Origin: Candidatus Thiodiazotropha sp. 'RUGA'
Lineage (GTDB): Bacteria; Pseudomonadota; Gammaproteobacteria; Chromatiales; Chromatiaceae
Length of the DNA stretch: 64,000 nt
Assembly (NCBI GenBank): GCA_016842065.1
Contig: JAEPDS010000009.1
Span: 70,856-134,855 of the forward strand
Direction of reading: 5' to 3'
Made by a program: the position numbers and the translations under genes
Part shown: piece after piece, positions 8,054 to 17,419 of the stretch
Position numbering within the stretch: the stretch's first letter is position 1
How the letters are laid out: the number at the start of each line of letters is the position of its first letter
The notes under the pieces: model-generated
The model's database searches: none
What the model was told of the DNA's origin: nothing
The model's input: only the letters and a program-made list of their open reading frames with translations

Positions 8054-9058
8054 TTATTTAACCGGCACATAGATCGAAGTTGTTATTTGATTGGTGTGTT
8101 CGACTTCATTCGGATCATTTTCATAAAATTCGAAAGAGGCTGCCTTTTTCTGTGGCTTGATCTTCTGCATCTGCAGGTGGCTATAGGCTTGATACCAAGC
8201 CAATTCGAGAAACTGATAACTCCCTTTCATGGTGGTTTTGTAATAGCGGCCTGCGGGAAACTGCTTCAGCTTGAATCCGGATTGCGTCACGTCCTGACTG
8301 ACCGGCAGGCACATATCGCACTTGAAATGCATCGTCTGCAAGTCAACATCATGGTAACAGGTAAAGGGGCAACCACTGCTCAGCGGCTGATTCTCCGTCG
8401 CATACTCAGCCAGCTTCGAGAACCCTTCCTTCATCGCGACTTTCATGGTCTCCAGGTCACCTTCAAATGGAATCGTCAAAGCCGTTATTGCCGGCAGCTC
8501 GACAAACCCTTCAAAGCTGAATCTGGGATACTCCGCACCAGGTTCAAGTACGCCACGTAACATGGCCAGTCCGGTATCGTAATCCTTAGCCACATATTCG
8601 GCGATTTTTTTCGTCATGAAACGGAACAGAAAAGGCATGCTGCCGGACATATTCCAGCGCACCAGTGTGCCACCCTCATCCAGTTGTTCCATTTCCCACC
8701 AGACCTGACTGACCGACTTGAATGGGCGCAGGAACTCGATCTTCTGCTCTATTCTGTCTGAGCCTGAAAACTTCACATGGGTCAAACGCCCGGCGCCAAC
8801 CGTCTCTCCATCCCAGCTGTACCAGCCGCCCGGCTGATCCGGTGCATCTGAGTATTCGAGACGTGTCTCCGGTTCATGCATCAACCAGGGACTCCATTCC
8901 GGCCAACTTTTAAAATCCTTTATTTTTTCAAAAACCTGTTCCTTGGCAACTCCGATCGCCAGACTTCGGCTGACGACGAATTCACCCTTCAAGGTTGACA
9001 GATAGATCGAGGGAACAGCGAAAACGATAACTAGCAGCACTATCAGTATCGTGACCAT
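8054..9058 (-). CDS. Membrane-anchored SRPBCC-family protein with GyrI-like C-terminal domain
   Basis: A 334-residue protein with one N-terminal membrane segment (VTILIVLLVIVFAVPSIYL). A SRPBCC/polyketide-cyclase-like domain follows at about residues 30-175 (FEKIKDFKSWPEWSPW is typical of its first helix). The last 150 residues read like a GyrI/effector-binding domain (FPAGRYYKTTMKGSYQFLELAWYQAYSHL, then the final YVPVK strand). Both domain types bind small hydrophobic ligands. The C-terminal part has an unusual group of cysteines (SGCPFTCYHD...FKCDMCLP). A GGAG six bases before the ATG supports the start. It appears monocistronic. Ligand and function are unknown. Confidence 0.75.
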   Translation of the reverse strand: MVTILIVLLVIVFAVPSIYLSTLKGEFVVSRSLAIGVAKEQVFEKIKDFKSWPEWSPWLMHEPETRLEYSDAPDQPGGWYSWDGETVGAGRLTHVKFSGSDRIEQKIEFLRPFKSVSQVWWEMEQLDEGGTLVRWNMSGSMPFLFRFMTKKIAEYVAKDYDTGLAMLRGVLEPGAEYPRFSFEGFVELPAITALTIPFEGDLETMKVAMKEGFSKLAEYATENQPLSSGCPFTCYHDVDLQTMHFKCDMCLPVSQDVTQSGFKLKQFPAGRYYKTTMKGSYQFLELAWYQAYSHLQMQKIKPQKKAASFEFYENDPNEVEHTNQITTSIYVPVK

Positions 9059-9622
9059 GGTTCACTCCATTAACAGTCGCTTCAGGCTGGGCCCGTTTAA
9101 GCACTAGACTCATCACAATGTTTAGCCTGCAAAGGCCGGAGATACTCAAGATAGAGTCGCCTGCCAGCAAATGACCACCATTAGCAGCCGAGCAAGGCTG
9201 GAGGATGCAATCCCCTTCCTACGGAGTATTGCCAGATATTTAAAATATACAAATTCTCTCTCTGTATAATTAGTTCAGTTCAGGTAATTGTGACAGGGTA
9301 TCGTCAGAGCCGTGTTAAAAGGCCAAAAGGAGTATCCGACAAAGATAGGGCATTGGAACGAATAGCGCTTACTCGAACCCTGTTTGGTGGGGCATGGCCC
9401 CACCCTACACCCTGAAATGAATGGTAGGGTGGGGCCATGCCCCACCAAATACGTTTTGATGAAACACAATAAACAACCGATTACCGAGAATTTTCGTATA
9501 TAGCCTTCTCTGCGTAAGAGTTCATAGGGGTGATTTGCGGTTCGTCGCTTAGGCTGACCCAACATCTTTGGCCGATAATGAAATTAAGTAGGCGCCATTC
9601 GGTTGCGGAAGCGGAGGATCGG
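9059..9622. other. Gene-free stretch with repeats
   Basis: This 560-base gap lies downstream of cyaA and upstream of the SRPBCC gene. It holds the perfect 26-base inverted repeat at 9383-9449, an AT-rich patch around 9238-9275, and near 9527-9546 a short GGTGATTTGCGGTT that looks like a remnant of the CCGCAAAT repeat family. A frame across 9275-9565 on the minus strand is made mostly of the repeat and is not a gene. Confidence 0.6.
9383..9449. repeat. Perfect 26-base inverted repeat, 15-base loop
   Basis: The left arm (9383-9408) begins TTTGGTGGGGCATGG and ends CCCTAC; the right arm (9424-9449) is its exact reverse complement. Each arm also contains its own partial palindrome (GGGGCATGGCCCC). 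RNA from either strand would form a long hairpin. Sequences of the GTAGGGTGGG...CCCACC type are common dispersed repeats in bacterial genomes. Confidence 0.85.
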
Positions 9623-12433
9623 TTACTGATTGATTCTATTTTCAACCCGCTTTTTCAGATTGAGAAGATTGACTGTCTCCAGTGTCGGCATGATCTGCAA
9701 TCCACTGAGGCGGATTGATGTCATATAGATTGGATATTTGCTCTCGCTTTTTCTTAAACTGTTGATGTAATCAGCGACCACTGTATAGAGTGCATCGCCA
9801 TACTCCATATGAGTGAACTCCCGTTCACCACAGATCAGCGATACCAGTCTGGCGTCCGCATCGGTGCCGTCAGCAACCAACACAACCTCCATGTAATCAT
9901 CCGAGCTCTTTAACGGTACCCGGCGCTGTTTGATCCGCCACTGACTGTTCTTCCCCAGCATCAACTCATAGAATTCCGGTTCAGCCAACAGATCGCTCTC
10001 GCTACTCAATACCAGGTTTCTGAGCTGTTGCAGGCTATTCAGAAAACGTCGCTGCTGTAACATTAGGAAACGGGGGCTGTCGGCTTTCAGGGACTGTCTA
10101 AACAGGGAACCTTGCTCATCCAGAATATGGATATCGATACCATGGGTTGTGACTTGGAAAAAGAGCTGAATCACATCCGGTTTATTAACTTCATAGAGCA
10201 GCGGAAAGGGACTCTCCTCCAGCACTTCTGCATCGAATCCAAGTGGGCGGAACACCTGTTGGGGCTGCATCAACTCCTCCAACAGGCTTTCAAACGACTC
10301 AACACTGCGCCAGACAAACTCTTGCTGTTTTCTCTGCACGATGTAGAAATCCGCTCCCATTCTGAACAGATAGCGCCCATATTTGAACGACTCCTGCTTG
10401 AATCTGTCGATGACTTGTTCAAACAGTTCATTGACCCGGTAACCGATCTGACTGCCACGTACACCAGAGAAACTGACCGCGCTGATGCTTGGCCGCTTAT
10501 CACTCTCGTTGCTCGGCATATTCAAGACACTGCAAAGCGCATCCATCAAGCCTTCCGGTCCCTCATGCCGGGTTACCAGAATTTCACCCCAACTGGTCAA
10601 CACCAGCTTTTCCAGATTGATCACCAGATTGGATCTGGCAGAGGCAAAGCTGAGGGGATCGTGACGCTCACTGGTTAACTGCTTGCCTTCTCTGGTTAAA
10701 AACTCCATGGGGTCTGTGCCGATATTGAGAAACAGCCCAACGGAAACCGCATAGGCTGGCATCGCCAGGGTTTTCATCCCCGCCGAAGGCGGCATCAGGT
10801 CAGGAAACAGTTTGGCAATACTGCGTTGCAGAGAGAGCAGCTCTTTTCTCGTAAGCTCAGACTCACCTGCTACCAGAACAATACGGGTATGGCTCGCCCA
10901 GACCTGATTGACATGACTCCACACCAGAATTTCGATCAGATTGGCAGAGATCTTGATCGGCCGTTGTTCGAACAGTTGCTCATCTTCGATATTGCCTCGA
11001 TAGAGCATCCAGGCTGTCGTGCCATCCCGGGCTGGACGGTAACTGAGGGTAAGATAATCCTCTGAGAGGTTCTTCGAGATGCCCGGATTGATATGGTCGA
11101 TCTTGCCAGGCCGATGATCCAGGGCTGTATAGAGCTTTCGTCCCAGCAGATTGAGTTCATGGGGATCGATATGACTCTCTTTGGCAAATTTTCTGGCAAA
11201 GTCGGTAAGCAATCGATAGCTGCGGGTCAATACGCTGACCAGTGCATTCCGCTCCTTGATTACCCGGTCAATTTTCCATTCCGAGCGAGTGTCGAGCATC
11301 TGCAGTTGCGTCTGACTCCAGCCCCACTGCCGGGTCAGTTTAAGCATCATACGGCCACGCCAGTTACCCTGCCCTTTTCTGACCTGACTCAGATGCTCAC
11401 CAACCTTGAAGTAGAAACAGCGGCGCGCCAGCTCCAGCCTGTCGGTATCTTTGTTAGCCTTTAAAAACTCTTCCACTTTCTGATAGAGCAGGATATAGGC
11501 ATCCAGCATATCGATGTCGGTTTCACCCGCATAGATCGCCTCTTTTGCCTGCTGGGCCAACCATTTCGGGTGGGGATAGTGGTGACTGTAGGCCTCCATG
11601 AGAAAAATCTTCAGGATCGATTTGTAGGGTGAATCGATGCCTTTATAGAGCTGCCACAACGCGGCGCCGAAGAACTCCCCGGCCTGAACCCGATTCAATC
11701 CTCCCAGGTCAAACACCTCACTGGCCTTGATGAAACGATGGGACAGCAGGTACTCGACATAGGTTTGATACTCCTCCTCCTGTTCCGGCGGCACCAGCCA
11801 CCAGAGCGGGTAACGCCCTGCCAGCAGTACCGCACTGCGATAGAACTCTTCGAGTAACAGGTGATGTTGGGTGGTGCCGCTACTCTCGCGGGACAAGCGG
11901 GACTTCTCGCCACGCCGGAAGCGCTCCGGGTCGATCAGAAAGATATGCAGTTCCAGACCTAACTCCGCCGCAGCCTTTTCGATCAGTTTCACTTTTTGCT
12001 GAAGCTGATCCCTTTGATGCTGATCCAGCATCGGATCGTGACAGAGCCAGAGATCGAAATCACTGCCAAACGACTGGCCAATGGTCCCGGTACTGCCCAT
12101 CAGGTAGAGTCCGTGGATATGGTAGACCCGCTGGGCCCGCTTTTTGTATTGAAAACTGCGACTCAGTTTCGCCGCAGCATCCAGGGCTTTTTTTGAGGGA
12201 CTGTAGTCGGGGATGCCGGTGACCGTATCGCTGCTGACAAATCCCGGCAACATGGGGTGATTGATATGGAACAGCAGCGGCAGCAGATCGAGAAACTCCT
12301 GCTGACTGGGTCGCAACTCCAGATGAATCCGTCTCAGACGCGCCCGGTGCAGCCGCATGAAACGTTGCCGCACCTCGTTGAGCTCTTTACGGCTGATGCC
12401 GTTGTCGAAACTGATTGCTTGAGTATCAGGCAT
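9623..12433 (-). CDS. cyaA: Class I adenylate cyclase
   Basis: A 936-residue protein making cAMP from ATP, the signal for the CRP regulon. The N-terminal third carries the class I catalytic signature GSTGTIGQSFGSDFDLW at about residues 113-129, with Asp125 and Asp127 as likely metal ligands. The remainder corresponds to the long regulatory part of the enterobacterial enzyme, for example LLLEEFYRSAVLLAGRYPLWWLVP and LNLLGRKLYTALDHRPGKI. It is longer than E. coli CyaA (848 residues). The ATG at 12433 has a strong GGAGG four bases away. The PAS/GGDEF-like gene lies 67 bases upstream on the same strand, so cotranscription is possible. Class I cyclases are largely gammaproteobacterial, which helps place the organism. 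Confidence 0.95.
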   Translation of the reverse strand: MPDTQAISFDNGISRKELNEVRQRFMRLHRARLRRIHLELRPSQQEFLDLLPLLFHINHPMLPGFVSSDTVTGIPDYSPSKKALDAAAKLSRSFQYKKRAQRVYHIHGLYLMGSTGTIGQSFGSDFDLWLCHDPMLDQHQRDQLQQKVKLIEKAAAELGLELHIFLIDPERFRRGEKSRLSRESSGTTQHHLLLEEFYRSAVLLAGRYPLWWLVPPEQEEEYQTYVEYLLSHRFIKASEVFDLGGLNRVQAGEFFGAALWQLYKGIDSPYKSILKIFLMEAYSHHYPHPKWLAQQAKEAIYAGETDIDMLDAYILLYQKVEEFLKANKDTDRLELARRCFYFKVGEHLSQVRKGQGNWRGRMMLKLTRQWGWSQTQLQMLDTRSEWKIDRVIKERNALVSVLTRSYRLLTDFARKFAKESHIDPHELNLLGRKLYTALDHRPGKIDHINPGISKNLSEDYLTLSYRPARDGTTAWMLYRGNIEDEQLFEQRPIKISANLIEILVWSHVNQVWASHTRIVLVAGESELTRKELLSLQRSIAKLFPDLMPPSAGMKTLAMPAYAVSVGLFLNIGTDPMEFLTREGKQLTSERHDPLSFASARSNLVINLEKLVLTSWGEILVTRHEGPEGLMDALCSVLNMPSNESDKRPSISAVSFSGVRGSQIGYRVNELFEQVIDRFKQESFKYGRYLFRMGADFYIVQRKQQEFVWRSVESFESLLEELMQPQQVFRPLGFDAEVLEESPFPLLYEVNKPDVIQLFFQVTTHGIDIHILDEQGSLFRQSLKADSPRFLMLQQRRFLNSLQQLRNLVLSSESDLLAEPEFYELMLGKNSQWRIKQRRVPLKSSDDYMEVVLVADGTDADARLVSLICGEREFTHMEYGDALYTVVADYINSLRKSESKYPIYMTSIRLSGLQIMPTLETVNLLNLKKRVENRINQ

Positions 12434-12500
12434 TCAACCTCCGTTGCAACCTACCCTGCCTGAACCCTCAAATCCTCTAAGGCCCGTCAGTTAGTGCCTC

Positions 12501-13298
12501 TCAGATCGATTCAATCGTACGGGTTATCAGGCGTTGCGGATCATCACCCTTCATCCATTCGGAGACACCGAACTGCAAAACCGGCAGAGGATTATCGGCC
12601 AGATCCTTGAGCGCGCCTTCCTGACACTCCTGGACGATCTGCTGCAGTAGATTTTCCGCATCCTCGATGCTGGTTTCCGGCATCACCAGCAGAAACAGCT
12701 GGCTCTCATAACGACCGATCACATCGGCCCATCTCAGCCGCTCACGCAGATATTGCGACATCAGCAGAATCGATTCATCCGGCAGAGCCTGGTCCATACC
12801 ATCCGGATGAGTCAAACGCATCGCACTGAGGGTCAGAAGATTGCCATAGCGCCGGCTTCGGGTTACCTGTGCATCCAGAGCCTGGATGATGGCTCTGCGG
12901 TTGGACATCCGGGTCAGCTCGTCCGTGATGGTGAGATCCTCGACCTGCTTACGCAGCTCTTCACTCTCACGCTGGGCCATGACCTGCTGACTGACATCCT
13001 GATAGAAATGCAGCCTGAGAGTCGCTTGTGAGCCGTCTTCCACCTGCCGCACATCCCGTCGCAACCATCGCTCCCCGTCACCGTTGAGAGAGAGATGCAG
13101 TATATCTGTCTCATCAAACAGGGCATGTAGCCCCTCGGGCAGCGTGTCTTTATCCTTTCCCACGAGCTCATCAACCGAGAGGTTAAGCATCGTCTCCAAC
13201 GCAGGATTCATCCAGCGTATACAGACATCCTCATCGATTGCCAACATCCCGGTCGGACAAGCTTCAAAAAGGGCTTGATTGAAACTGATTTCAGCCAT
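12501..13298 (-). CDS. PAS protein with degenerate GGDEF domain
   Basis: About 265 residues. A PAS-like fold comes first (LFEACPTGMLAIDEDVCIRWMNPALETMLNLS). A linker helix and a diguanylate-cyclase-like domain follow (TDELTRMSNRRAIIQALDAQ, with the TDxLTxxxNRR start typical of GGDEF domains). Where the GGDEF signature should stand the protein has GRYESQLFLLV, so the catalytic and metal-binding residues are gone and it should not make c-di-GMP. It may be a sensor or binding partner. I chose the ATG at 13298 because AGGGA lies eight bases upstream; a longer start at 13346 is possible. It precedes cyaA on the same strand, hinting at a link between signal input and cAMP, which is only inferred. 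Confidence 0.75.
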   Translation of the reverse strand: MAEISFNQALFEACPTGMLAIDEDVCIRWMNPALETMLNLSVDELVGKDKDTLPEGLHALFDETDILHLSLNGDGERWLRRDVRQVEDGSQATLRLHFYQDVSQQVMAQRESEELRKQVEDLTITDELTRMSNRRAIIQALDAQVTRSRRYGNLLTLSAMRLTHPDGMDQALPDESILLMSQYLRERLRWADVIGRYESQLFLLVMPETSIEDAENLLQQIVQECQEGALKDLADNPLPVLQFGVSEWMKGDDPQRLITRTIESI

Positions 13299-13612
13299 GT
13301 TTCGATTCCCTAGATTCTCCATGATAGTCGCTGTTGACAGCCACATACCATTATTATCGGTCTCTCTGATGTTTACGATGGCAGAGCCATGCTACAGCCT
13401 GTAACAGCGACCGGTTTCACAATTTCTTTAGTGATTTTGCAATTCAGAGGGAGGGTCATAGCGACCGGGAACAGAGGGAAATCCGAGCGCCACAGACGGA
13501 ACCGAAAAAGATCCAGCCTAACAGTTAAAAATCAACGGGATAGGACGCCCAACAAACGCCACCCAGGATTAATCCTTGAACCATGGGATGAGCCGCTGAC
13601 CGGCAGCAATGG
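13299..13612. other. Gene-free stretch upstream of the PAS/GGDEF-like gene
   Basis: About 310 bases between two minus-strand genes. I see no convincing coding frame, repeat or terminator. The promoter of the PAS gene should lie in 13300-13400, where an AT-rich patch near 13350 (TATTATCGG, reading GATAATAATGG on the minus strand) is the best -10 candidate, but no matching -35 stands out. Confidence 0.4.
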
Positions 13613-14083
13613 TCAATTATAGACAGCGGTGATACGCCAGTTGGTACCCTGCAGGCTCAAGTGGGCATGAACCGGGCTATCATCCAGCTCACCGATGCGC
13701 AGCAGCAATCTGTCGGGACCGTCAAAAAAAGCGTAGGTCAGCTTGTCGTAGACGCCCCCCTTGTCAAACCGGGGATTGTGGGCGCGTAACTGTCTGACAA
13801 CCCAATTCAGATCGACCATCTCATCCACAGCATTTGAACCCAGACGCTGAATCCCGCTCTGCAACCAATCGATGAAACCGTTGGAGACATCTCCGATATT
13901 GCTTTCAACATTCTTGTTGAGCTTGCGCTTGATCTGCTCCCGCACCGCCTCCACGTCGATCATCTGCTGCAAGGCCTGCTGATCATCGTAAATCAGGGCC
14001 TGCTCCAGACGATAGACCGCCGTGTATGGCCAGGCGAGAAAGGCGCCCAGAATCAACAAGAAAAATAGAAATAACGCTTTCAT
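13613..14083 (-). CDS. DUF2939 family protein
   Basis: A 156-residue protein with an N-terminal hydrophobic segment (ALFLFFLLILGAFLAWPY) that acts as a membrane anchor or uncleaved signal. The soluble domain has the features of DUF2939: AVYRLEQALIYDDQQALQQMIDVEAVREQIKRKLN near the start, and a final part on how a simulated stress or input changes a tyrosine- and leucine-rich sheet (YAFFDGPDRLLLRIGEL). Most of it would face the periplasm. No function is known for the family. It appears to be a single gene, and its neighbours give no hint. Confidence 0.75.
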   Translation of the reverse strand: MKALFLFFLLILGAFLAWPYTAVYRLEQALIYDDQQALQQMIDVEAVREQIKRKLNKNVESNIGDVSNGFIDWLQSGIQRLGSNAVDEMVDLNWVVRQLRAHNPRFDKGGVYDKLTYAFFDGPDRLLLRIGELDDSPVHAHLSLQGTNWRITAVYN

Positions 14084-14410
14084 GAGTTTACAGATCCAAA
14101 TCCTGCACTAAAAACCGCAGCCGGCTAATTATAGTGCATAGGGATCGGTATCTGGCAAGGATGGAACTCGGACCCGAACAGATCTGCGAATGGCATCCGC
14201 CTATTTTCTGACTTGTACCCTCTGAAAACGGGCACAACACAACCCATGGAGCAAAGCCAAGCACACTTTGCCCTTAAGTCAGTGGATCTGCCGGTCTGTG
14301 TGGGTCGCCCCCGGTCTGCCAGGGCCAAATCCAACTCAATTGAACCAGTCTAATTCACCGAATCCACGAACCCGGCCTGAGTCTGATAACAGCTCAGGCA
14401 CTCTGCATAA
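14084..14410. other. Gene-free stretch
   Basis: About 330 bases. A 69-codon minus-strand frame (14125-14334) exists but has no clear ribosome site, no recognisable family and a composition unlike its neighbours, so I do not call it a gene. No strong hairpin or terminator was seen. Confidence 0.4.
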
Positions 14411-14686
14411 CTAATGCCTCTGATGACTGCGCTGTGGTCGTTCCTCACGAGGCTTTGCCTCATTGACGCGCAGACTGCGTCCCTCTATCTCTTTATCATT
14501 CAGCGATTTGATCGCTGTTTCCGCATGGTCTGTGTTTGGCATTTCCACAAAACCAAACCCTCTGGAGCGGCCTGAAAACTTATCCATAATGACATTGGCG
14601 GCTGAAACATCGCCAAACTCTGAGAAAAGCTTTCTCAATTCGTCATCCTTAACGCTCCAAGGCAGATTTCCAACATAGATGTTCAT
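14411..14686 (-). CDS. RNA-recognition-motif (RRM) RNA-binding protein
   Basis: About 91 residues, almost entirely one RRM domain: RNP2 is NIYVGNLPW at residues 2-10 and RNP1 is RSRGFGFVEM near 40-49, with the aromatic residues that stack on RNA bases. A short arginine- and histidine-rich tail follows (EERPQRSHQRH). Small single-RRM proteins of this kind occur in cyanobacteria and many proteobacteria and are often linked to cold or stress response. The start is one of TTG-ATG-ATG at 14692-14684; the third codon (14686) sits six bases after GAGAG. It is a single gene. Confidence 0.88.
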   Translation of the reverse strand: MNIYVGNLPWSVKDDELRKLFSEFGDVSAANVIMDKFSGRSRGFGFVEMPNTDHAETAIKSLNDKEIEGRSLRVNEAKPREERPQRSHQRH

Positions 14687-14839
14687 CATCAACTCTCAAA
14701 AAACGTGCATGTATCCAAATCTACGCGCAGCGGCCATACCATGCACTAAAACAACCGGGGCGTGCGGTCAATCACTGACCATGTTTCTGTCAAAAAAAGC
14801 GAACATTTGAACAGAAACCCTTCCTTACTGAGTGACACT

Positions 14840-16750
14840 TTAGTCCTTTTCTTCGCTTTGTACAGCCTCTAATTGCTCACTGGCCTCAAGCCAGCGTTCT
14901 TCATAATCGTCTAATTTGCTGTCCACATCGCGCTTTTCCGCAAGCCAGCGTTTCAATTCCTCTTTACGCGACTCATCGTAGAGCGAATTATCGCTCAACA
15001 TGAGTTCGATATCCTTTTGCTTTTGTTGCAGTTGTTCAATTTGTTGTTCAAATTTTCCCAACGCTTGCCTGAGCGGCTGCAACCGTTTGCGCTGCTCGGC
15101 CTCCTGCCGTTTACGCTCTTTTCGGCTGGCGGCGCTGTGATCAGCGGATGTAGCTGGTTGCGATCGACCGCTCTCTTCGCGTCGTTCTGAAGCCAGCCAG
15201 TTCGGGTATTCATCCAGGTCCCCATCAAACAACCCGACCCGGTTCTGATATACCAGCCAGAGCTCATCGGTGGTAATTCGCAACAGATGGCGGTCGTGAG
15301 AGACGATCACCATCGCCCCCTGGAAATCCTGCAGTGCCTGCCCGACCGCATGACGCATCTCCAGATCGAGATGGTTGGTGGGCTCATCCAGGAGCAACAG
15401 ATTGGGTTTTTGATAGACCAGCAGGGCCAGCACCAGACGCGCTTTCTCCCCTCCGGAGAAGGGAGCCACAGGATCGAGCGCCTGGTCACCGTGAAAACCG
15501 AAACCGCCCAGATGGTTGCGCAGTGCCTGTTCACTCGCCTTCGGATCCAGCCGTTGCAGATGCAGCAATGGACTGGCTTGCCCATCCAGCTGCTCCAACT
15601 GGTGCTGCGCGAAGTAACCGATACGCAGCCCCTGGGCCTGATCGTATTCGCCGCTGAGTGGTTTCAAGCTGCCCGCGAGGATTTTTATCAGGGTCGACTT
15701 TCCCGCCCCATTCGGCCCCAGCAAACCGATCCGATGACCGGGCTCCAACAGCAAGGTGACACTATCCAGAATCGGACGATCGGCATAACCAGCTGCGACC
15801 TGGTTGAGCTTGAGAAGCGGATGGGGATTCTTCTCAGGCTCCGCGAACTCAAAATGGAATGGCGAGTCCACATGGGCCGGACCGATCTGAACCATTCGCT
15901 GCAGCGCCTTCAATCGACTCTGGGCCTGTCTCGCCTTGGTCGCCTTGGCACGAAAGCGGTTCACATAACTCTCGATATGGGCAATCTCTCGCTGCTGCTT
16001 TTCATAGGCCTGTTGCTGATTCGCCAGGCGGGCCGCCCGTATCTGCTCGAAACCGCTGTAGTTGCCGTTGTAGAGCTCGGCCTTCTGCTGTTCCAGATGG
16101 ACGATATGATCGGTCACCTGATCGAGAAAATCCCGATCATGGGAGATCATCAACAAGGTACCCTGGTAGTTGCGTAACCAGCTCTCCAGCCAGATCACCG
16201 CATCAAGATCCAGGTGATTGGTGGGCTCATCGAGCAGCAACAGATCGGAGCGACACATCAGGGCCTGAGCAAGATTGAGTCGTATTCGCCAACCACCGGA
16301 AAACTGGCTCACCGGCAGCTCGAAATCACTGCTGGAAAATCCCAGGCCATGCATCAACTCGCCGGCCTTGGCGTTGGCCCGATAGCCATCCACCGCATGC
16401 ATCGCATCGTGCAGCCTGGCGACCGCAACACCGTCACCATCGGCCTCGGCCTGATTCAGTTCAGCTTCCAGTTTGCGGTATTCGGAATCCCCATCGATGA
16501 CGTAGTCGATGGCGCTGCGGGAGAGCGCCGGGGTCTCCTGGGCCACATGGGCGATGGCCAGGCCCGGCGGTTGGGAGAGATCGCCGTGATCGGCATGCAA
16601 ATCGCCGATAATCAGGCTGAAGAGACTCGATTTACCGGTCCCGTTTCCACCGGTGACACCGACCTTCCAGCCGGCGTGCAGGATGAAGTCAGCCCCCTCG
16701 AACAGCAGCTTACTGCCCCGCCTGATCGCAAGTTGGTTAAATCGTAGCAT
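14840..16750 (-). CDS. yheS: ABC-F family ATPase, YheS type
   Basis: A 636-residue soluble protein with two ABC domains and no membrane part, the same length as E. coli YheS. The first Walker A is GGNGTGKSS near residues 34-42; the second is GPNGAGKST near 345. Both signature motifs are present (QFSGGWRIRLNLAQAL and PFSGGEKARLVLALL), and the linker has the YheS wording RFRAKATKARQAQSRLK. A charged coiled-coil tail runs over about the last 100 residues (EERKRQEAEQRKR onward). ABC-F proteins bind the ribosomal E site and rescue or tune translation. It lies alone on the minus strand, with a repeat element upstream between it and the T2SS operon. Confidence 0.93.
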   Translation of the reverse strand: MLRFNQLAIRRGSKLLFEGADFILHAGWKVGVTGGNGTGKSSLFSLIIGDLHADHGDLSQPPGLAIAHVAQETPALSRSAIDYVIDGDSEYRKLEAELNQAEADGDGVAVARLHDAMHAVDGYRANAKAGELMHGLGFSSSDFELPVSQFSGGWRIRLNLAQALMCRSDLLLLDEPTNHLDLDAVIWLESWLRNYQGTLLMISHDRDFLDQVTDHIVHLEQQKAELYNGNYSGFEQIRAARLANQQQAYEKQQREIAHIESYVNRFRAKATKARQAQSRLKALQRMVQIGPAHVDSPFHFEFAEPEKNPHPLLKLNQVAAGYADRPILDSVTLLLEPGHRIGLLGPNGAGKSTLIKILAGSLKPLSGEYDQAQGLRIGYFAQHQLEQLDGQASPLLHLQRLDPKASEQALRNHLGGFGFHGDQALDPVAPFSGGEKARLVLALLVYQKPNLLLLDEPTNHLDLEMRHAVGQALQDFQGAMVIVSHDRHLLRITTDELWLVYQNRVGLFDGDLDEYPNWLASERREESGRSQPATSADHSAASRKERKRQEAEQRKRLQPLRQALGKFEQQIEQLQQKQKDIELMLSDNSLYDESRKEELKRWLAEKRDVDSKLDDYEERWLEASEQLEAVQSEEKD

Positions 16751-16798
16751 TTCTTATAACCAAGGCCTGTATAGATGGCACTTACATAGAGAGAACAA

Positions 16799-16900
16799 GC
16801 CGCAAATAGACGCAAAGCACCGCAAACAGCCGCAAGAAATTTTCATATTGTATTCTCTATTTGCGTAGGTCAGCGGTGATTGGCGTCTATTTGCGGTTAA
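16799..16900. repeat. CCGCAAAT-type inverted repeat, copy B
   Basis: The left arm has GCCGCAAATAGACGCAAAGC then ACCGCAAACAGCCGC. The right arm, near 16858-16900, has TCAGCGGTGATTGGCGTC followed by TATTTGCGGTTAA, roughly the reverse complement. The two arms face each other across an AT-rich loop. It sits between gspC and yheS, both on the minus strand. Confidence 0.75.
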
Positions 16901-16942
16901 TATTTCAGGCTGGCCCAACGCCACTAAACCCATCGGGGCTAT

Positions 16943-17419
16943 TCAAAATTTCCGCAGCTGAATCTTGTGCTCCTGATCTTCCCAGCTCAGAAGCAGATGA
17001 TCGGAGGCGATATCCTGAATTTGCCACTGCCCCAGCTCATCACCGAGCTTCAACAGCCGGCTCTTTTTGCTCTTCTCTTCCATGATCATCGCGGACGCAG
17101 GCTCGCCTTGTGTAAGGATCACCCCCAGCAACCTGACTTTCGGCACCGCCGGACGACTGCGTTGATTGGATCTCTCCGGCAGCTGGGCTTCAAAACCCTG
17201 TCGGTCGGAACGGAACAGGGTACGCTGTGCGATCAGACGGTATTGTTGCGCCTGCTGTTTCAATGCCGGTCCGCTGTCAGCATCGAGATCTGCCTGACTC
17301 TGCTTGCCTTGAGCTGCGCTAACGGTCAGCGCCTGTTGATGACGCTCAGGCCAACCCAGCCATGTGTAGGCGATCGATCCGATCAGCAGTAACGCCAGAG
17401 CGCTGGCCAGCATTTTCAT
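16943..17419 (-). CDS. GspC-like type II secretion protein (HR domain, no PDZ)
   Basis: A 158-residue protein with an N-terminal membrane segment (LASALALLLIGSIAYTWLGW) and a periplasmic part. The C-terminal 70 residues read like the homology region of GspC: VRLLGVILTQGEPASAMIMEEK, then LLKLGDELGQWQIQDIASDHLLL. In canonical systems this region contacts the secretin GspD and links it to the inner-membrane platform. It is shorter than classic GspC and lacks a PDZ or coiled-coil end. It is the last gene of the operon, sharing ATGA with the gene before it, whereas gspC is usually first. A GspN label is possible, but the HR pattern favours a C-like role. Confidence 0.7.
   Translation of the reverse strand: MKMLASALALLLIGSIAYTWLGWPERHQQALTVSAAQGKQSQADLDADSGPALKQQAQQYRLIAQRTLFRSDRQGFEAQLPERSNQRSRPAVPKVRLLGVILTQGEPASAMIMEEKSKKSRLLKLGDELGQWQIQDIASDHLLLSWEDQEHKIQLRKF

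Noticed and set aside
9275-9565. Minus-strand frame of 96 codons
   Set aside because: It runs through the perfect inverted repeat and a repeat remnant; the protein is repeat-encoded and not gene-like.
14125-14334. Minus-strand frame of 69 codons
   Set aside because: No ribosome site, no recognisable family and atypical residue makeup.
15287-16177. Long plus-strand frame of 296 codons
   Set aside because: It lies antisense to the well-conserved yheS and has no protein-like motifs.
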